Assembly: GCA_945874195.1 (NCBI GenBank)
Contig: CAMCFW010000050.1
Location: 1-9,870, forward strand
Length of the DNA: 9,870 bases
Direction of reading: 5' to 3'
From: Chryseobacterium gleum
GTDB lineage: Bacteria > Bacteroidota > Bacteroidia > UBA10329
Part shown: positions 7,294 through 9,870 of the stretch, piece after piece
How positions within the stretch are numbered: position 1 is the first letter of the stretch
Layout: each line of letters starts with the position of its first letter
Notes under the pieces: generated by a model
The model's input: only the letters and a program-made list of their open reading frames with translations
Database searches by the model: none
What the model was told of the DNA's origin: nothing
Program-made: the position numbers and the translations under genes

Positions 7294-8713
7294 TGCGTTT
7301 CTGTTTTCGGGCCAGCAGTTTCAGACCCTGTTTAAACGGTCTTACATACGATTCCCATTCAAAGATCTTCGAATCGGTAATGGCCTTATAGGTCAGGAAA
7401 AGCCCCACCGGCAAAAGCACTATTGAACTGAGCCACATGCCCGAAACGACCGACCACACTCCTTCGGTCGCAAATTTTTCCCCAGTTATTGAAAGCAGGT
7501 AATAGATGAGGAAGAACACTATGGCAAACACCGTGGGCAGTCCAAGTCCACCTTTCCGGATGATGGCGCCCAATGGCGCACCGATGAAGAAAAGGATCAT
7601 GCATGCGATCGAAAGCGTGAATTTCCGGTGAACCTCGATCCAATAACGGTTCACTCTGGTGTTCCTTGCCCAAAGGTCGTCTCTTGCCGAATTGGTGTAA
7701 GACCGTGTGCTACGTGCCATGTTCAATGCAGCCTCCACTATGCGGGCGTGCTGTGGTTCATCAAACAGATCGAGCGCCCTGCCATACTTGATGCCCACTT
7801 GTGGTGTTTCCAACGGCCTGCTCAGATACTTGAAGTTCTTCTTCAGATTTTCGTGAAAATTCAGCTTCCTTTCTTGCAAACTGCGATTCAGCGTGTCAAT
7901 GTTCTCGGTCAATTGACCAAGACTCTGCATCTTATAGTTGTCTTTGAATATCTCTTCGTTGCTTCTGCGCATATTGAATTCGGACATATCAAAACGGATA
8001 ACCTCCTTCTTGAATTCATTTCGCACATGGGGGTAGGTTACCTCAGCGCGGCTTCGGTTTTCCTGCTGTTCATAGCTCTTTCCGTTGTAGAGTGTCATCA
8101 TCAGATAGGCGTCTCCCTCAAACTCCATACGCCCGGAATCGGCCAATACCAGCTTCGTGTTCCCCTTATTCTCCGTGTGGTCGTAGATCATCAGGTTATA
8201 AAGCGTTATCCCGTCCTCGCTCTTGCTGCCCACGCGTATCGCATAATTCTCTATCCCCTTATAGAACGTGCCTGGTCGCAGGTCAAGTGTGGGCTTCTTG
8301 TGCCTTATGTCGTAAAGCAGCGTTCCCATTTTCAGGTTGGCGATCGGCAGTAGGTTATTTGAGAAATAGAATGCCAGCCCGCTTATCAGCAACGAGAAAA
8401 TGATCAGCGGCTGCATCCCTCTACCTATCGAAATGCCGGCCGACCGGAGCGCCACCAATTCATAATGCTCGCCCAGCGAGCCCATCGTCATGATGGACGA
8501 AATCAATATTGAGAGCGGAAGCGCCAGACCCACAAGGCTGGCCGAAGCATAGAACATCAATTCTCCAATAACCGACCATTCGAGCCCTTTACCGACCAGG
8601 TCATCAATGTATTTCCACAAAAACTGCATGAGCAGCACAAACAGAGAAATGAAGAAGGTCATTACAAACGGACCGATGTAGGACGACAATACGAGTTTGT
8701 GCAGCTTCTTCAC
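7268..8713 (-). CDS. LptF/LptG (YjgP/YjgQ) family permease
   Basis: This 481-residue inner-membrane protein belongs to the LptF/LptG family. In Gram-negatives these pair with the LptB ATPase to extract LPS from the inner membrane and pass it to LptC and LptA. Predicted membrane segments lie at about 12-34, 52-74, 101-120, 366-385, 392-412 and 420-443, giving the standard six-helix plan with a large periplasmic domain (about 121-363). Family features are LHKLVLSSYIGPF at the start, the coupling-helix-like GEHYELVALRSAGIS (81-95), and IGAPLGAIIRKGGLG (377-391). The start is GTG at 8711-8713, immediately after an in-frame TAG (8714-8716); no methionine occurs before M18, inside the first helix. 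It is first in the operon with two GT4 genes, which links it to envelope glycan export. I cannot say whether it plays the LptF or the LptG role, and no lptB or lptC is in view. Confidence 0.92.
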   Translation of the reverse strand: MKKLHKLVLSSYIGPFVMTFFISLFVLLMQFLWKYIDDLVGKGLEWSVIGELMFYASASLVGLALPLSILISSIMTMGSLGEHYELVALRSAGISIGRGMQPLIIFSLLISGLAFYFSNNLLPIANLKMGTLLYDIRHKKPTLDLRPGTFYKGIENYAIRVGSKSEDGITLYNLMIYDHTENKGNTKLVLADSGRMEFEGDAYLMMTLYNGKSYEQQENRSRAEVTYPHVRNEFKKEVIRFDMSEFNMRRSNEEIFKDNYKMQSLGQLTENIDTLNRSLQERKLNFHENLKKNFKYLSRPLETPQVGIKYGRALDLFDEPQHARIVEAALNMARSTRSYTNSARDDLWARNTRVNRYWIEVHRKFTLSIACMILFFIGAPLGAIIRKGGLGLPTVFAIVFFLIYYLLSITGEKFATEGVWSVVSGMWLSSIVLLPVGLFLTYKAITDSKIFEWESYVRPFKQGLKLLARKQKRSEDTSDLY

Positions 8714-8734
8714 CTACTGAGTTCTTCTTGTGGT

Positions 8735-8742
8735 CAAATATA
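8735..8742 (-). promoter_or_regulatory. Bacteroidota -7 promoter element for the permease-GT4-GT4 operon
   Basis: On the minus strand this reads TATATTTG, an exact match to TAnnTTTG. Twenty-one bases separate it from the GTG start at 8713, leaving a leader of roughly 15 bases. A TTG about 19 bases further upstream is not present; the closest is 25 bases away (8768-8770), so the -33 half is poor. Confidence 0.5.
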
Positions 8743-8815
8743 CATCGACCGAACGGCCGATCGCATGCAATAGTGTGCTCATGCTTGTAACGTTCAATCA
8801 ACTCAGGCAACTCCT

Positions 8816-8823
8816 TACATTTG
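8816..8823 (+). promoter_or_regulatory. Bacteroidota -7 promoter element for the GT2 gene
   Basis: TACATTTG is an exact match to TAnnTTTG. Its final G is only 7 bases from the ATG at 8831. If transcription starts about 5 bases downstream of the element, as usual in this phylum, the mRNA would have a leader of only a few bases or none. A TTC at 8793-8795, 20 bases upstream, is a weak -33 candidate. Confidence 0.5.
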
Positions 8824-8830
8824 CGCTCCC

Positions 8831-9586
8831 ATGATAAACGGAAAGAAAGTAGTGGTAGTGCTTCCGGCCTACAATGCGGCCAAAACGCTCGAAACCACCT
8901 ACAACGAAATTCCCTTCGACCTGGTCGATGAAGTTGTGCTGGTGGATGACGCCAGCCCAGACAATACCGTGGAAGTAGGTCGCGCATTGGGCATTGAACA
9001 CATCATTCGCCACCAACGAAACCGTGGTTATGGCGGCAATCAGAAATCGTGCTACGACAAGGCACTGCAGCTTGGTGCCGACATAGTCATCATGCTGCAT
9101 CCAGACTATCAGTACACGCCCAAGTTGATCCCATCCATGGTCTATCTCATTGCCAACGATGTCTATCCAGTGGTGCTTGGTTCGCGCATATTGGGCAAGG
9201 GCGCCCTGCTTGGCGGCATGCCAACATATAAGTACATCGCCAATCGCTTCCTTACTCTGGCTCAGAATATCCTGCTCGATCAGAAACTTTCTGAATATCA
9301 CACTGGATACCGCGCTTTCTCGAAAGACGTGCTGTTGGCCATCGACTATCACGCAAATTCAGACGATTTTGTCTTCGACAACCAGATGCTAAGCCAGATA
9401 TTCTATAAGGGCTTTGAAATAGGAGAGGTTTCCTGCCCGACCAAATACTTCGAAGAGGCCTCGTCCATCAACTTCAGTAGAAGCGTTACCTACGGATTGG
9501 GAGTGTTAAGAACCTCTTTCATGCATCGCCTTCAGATGTGGCGCTTGGCCAATTTCAATATCTACCGCGATCCCAAGAACGGATAG
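8831..9586 (+). CDS. GT2-family glycosyltransferase, polyprenyl-phosphate sugar synthase type
   Basis: This 251-residue cytoplasmic GT-A enzyme resembles the catalytic domain of dolichyl-phosphate mannose synthase and probably transfers a sugar from a nucleotide donor to undecaprenyl phosphate. The N-terminal nucleotide-binding strand is KKVVVVLPAYNAAKTL. The donor aspartates are D39 and D40 in LVDDASPDNT. A GGNQ turn lies near 68-71. HPDYQY (90-95) takes the place of the usual DxD-type metal motif, with D92 retained, as I recall for this bacterial subgroup. GSR is at 117-119 and the acceptor-site EYHTGYRAFS at 155-164. There is no C-terminal membrane helix, so only the catalytic domain is present. 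The ATG at 8831 is just four residues before the first strand, leaving little room for another start. The gene is divergent from the permease operon and overlaps the convergent GT39 gene by 25 bp. GT39 enzymes commonly use the product of this type of GT2. Confidence 0.9.
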   Translation: MINGKKVVVVLPAYNAAKTLETTYNEIPFDLVDEVVLVDDASPDNTVEVGRALGIEHIIRHQRNRGYGGNQKSCYDKALQLGADIVIMLHPDYQYTPKLIPSMVYLIANDVYPVVLGSRILGKGALLGGMPTYKYIANRFLTLAQNILLDQKLSEYHTGYRAFSKDVLLAIDYHANSDDFVFDNQMLSQIFYKGFEIGEVSCPTKYFEEASSINFSRSVTYGLGVLRTSFMHRLQMWRLANFNIYRDPKNG

Positions 9587-9870
9587 TTCTTGTCAGTGCG
9601 TTCCAAGATAATGTAGCCACCTTTTCGTCCTGTTTCCTTCAAATGTGGGAAATAACCCAGTGTTGACTCCAGATTCTGAGGACGGCTTACGAAATATACC
9701 GGCCTGTCGACCTTGCCCGAAACCAGCCATCCCAATTCATCTTCCAATCCTGATGGCAACGCGGTACGTTTGCCATAGAAGAGATGCGCATACGAATGGA
9801 ACGCAAGTGGTTGCAGATAGGCCCCCTCGGCCTTCTCTTCATAAAAATCGAACAGTGCCACTTGCGTATA
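9562..9870 (-). CDS. C-terminal part of a probable GT39 membrane glycosyltransferase (cut by window end)
   Basis: The frame is open to the right edge, so this is the last 102 codons of a longer gene. A GTG inside it at 9859-9861 is not a credible start. The visible part is soluble. It contains FDFYEEKAEGAYLQPLAFHS, then SYAHLFYGKRTALP, WLVSGKVDRPVYFVSR and a GYIILER strand. I recognise this as resembling the periplasmic tail of Bacteroidota GT39 (ArnT/PMT-like) enzymes, which take a sugar from a polyprenyl-phosphate donor and attach it to an envelope acceptor. The transmembrane core would lie beyond the window, so the assignment rests on the tail alone. Pairing with the adjacent GT2, a likely maker of such a donor, supports it. 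The stop TAG (9562-9564) lies inside the GT2 gene. Confidence 0.62.
   Translation of the reverse strand, partial: YTQVALFDFYEEKAEGAYLQPLAFHSYAHLFYGKRTALPSGLEDELGWLVSGKVDRPVYFVSRPQNLESTLGYFPHLKETGRKGGYIILERTDKNYPFLGSR
9574..9592. repeat. Small inverted repeat at the convergent GT2/GT39 ends
   Basis: CAAGAAC (9574-9580) and GTTCTTG (9586-9592) form a perfect 7-bp stem with a 5-base loop GGATA, spanning the GT2 stop codon and inside the GT39 reading frame. There is no T-tract on either side, and only three of the seven pairs are G-C, so it is a poor intrinsic terminator. It could be a weak bidirectional RNA-end structure or chance. Confidence 0.3.

Larger units (their letters stand above)
8714..8830. 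promoter_or_regulatory. Divergent intergenic region between permease operon and GT2 gene
   Basis: This 117-bp stretch is the longest gap between genes in the window. It carries one TAnnTTTG match per strand (minus at 8735-8742, plus at 8816-8823). A small inverted repeat, GCATG at 8763-8767 and CATGC at 8780-8784, lies roughly midway and could be an operator, but such short repeats occur by chance. I see no coding potential or RNA gene in it. Confidence 0.45.

Noticed and set aside
7628..8353. 241-codon plus-strand ORF opposite the permease gene
   Set aside because: It is fully antisense to a clear LptF/LptG-family gene, shows no family motif, and has no independent promoter or start signal.
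9859..9861. GTG as the start of a small separate 99-residue protein
   Set aside because: The frame stays open to the window edge and the sequence resembles the tail of a GT39 enzyme, so it is a truncated larger gene.
1..9870. CRISPR arrays, tRNA or rRNA genes, insertion sequences, toxin-antitoxin or phage-defence genes
   Set aside because: I scanned for repeat-spacer patterns, transposase-like proteins and tRNA-like arms, and found none; the DNA is almost fully covered by six ordinary protein genes plus one partial one.

Overview
The window looks like a chromosomal segment of a Bacteroidota bacterium, probably a Flavobacteriales-like lineage of medium GC (about 50%, higher in the first gene). 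Three things point there. Elements matching or close to the Bacteroidota -7 promoter element TAnnTTTG sit just upstream of start codons. Shine-Dalgarno sequences are largely absent. The gene families (DUF922 protein, Bacteroidota-style LptF/LptG permease, GT4 pair, GT39 tail ending in a SYAHLFY-type segment) are typical of that phylum. The assignment is an inference; no 16S or marker gene is present.

Layout: (1) 62-3502 (+) is a complete single-chain pyruvate carboxylase. (2) 3488-4042 (-) is a small secreted DUF922 protein with an HExxH motif, tail-to-tail with and overlapping the carboxylase. (3) 4074-4916 (+) is a cytoplasmic alpha/beta hydrolase with an intact catalytic triad. It is divergent from the DUF922 gene and its longest ORF even overlaps that gene's start. 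(4) 8713-4927 (-) is a tight three-gene operon read right to left: LptF/LptG-type permease, GT4 glycosyltransferase, second GT4 glycosyltransferase. All three start on non-AUG codons (GTG, GTG, TTG). The two GT4 genes lie in the same reading frame, separated by one TGA codon and three sense codons. (5) 8831-9586 (+) is a GT2 glycosyltransferase of the polyprenyl-phosphate sugar synthase type, divergent from the operon across a 117-bp region with two TAnnTTTG matches. (6) 9562-9870 (-) is the C-terminal part of a probable GT39 membrane glycosyltransferase, cut by the window end and overlapping the GT2 gene tail-to-tail.

How they fit: the right two thirds is an envelope-glycan neighbourhood. 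The GT4 enzymes probably build a lipid-linked oligosaccharide or polysaccharide on the cytoplasmic face. The permease belongs to the LPS export family. GT2 plus GT39 is the usual pair in which a polyprenyl-phosphate sugar is made inside and used outside the inner membrane. The left third is central metabolism (anaplerotic oxaloacetate synthesis) plus two genes of unknown substrate.

The region is very compact. No intergenic stretch exceeds about 120 bp, and the three convergent gene ends either overlap (15 and 25 bp) or are 10 bp apart. I see no tRNA, rRNA, CRISPR, insertion sequence, phage gene or defence cassette. I do not think the window holds a clearly new system. The points most worth checking are the in-frame GT4 pair with only non-AUG starts, the nearly leaderless GT2 promoter, and the uncharacterised HExxH protein.
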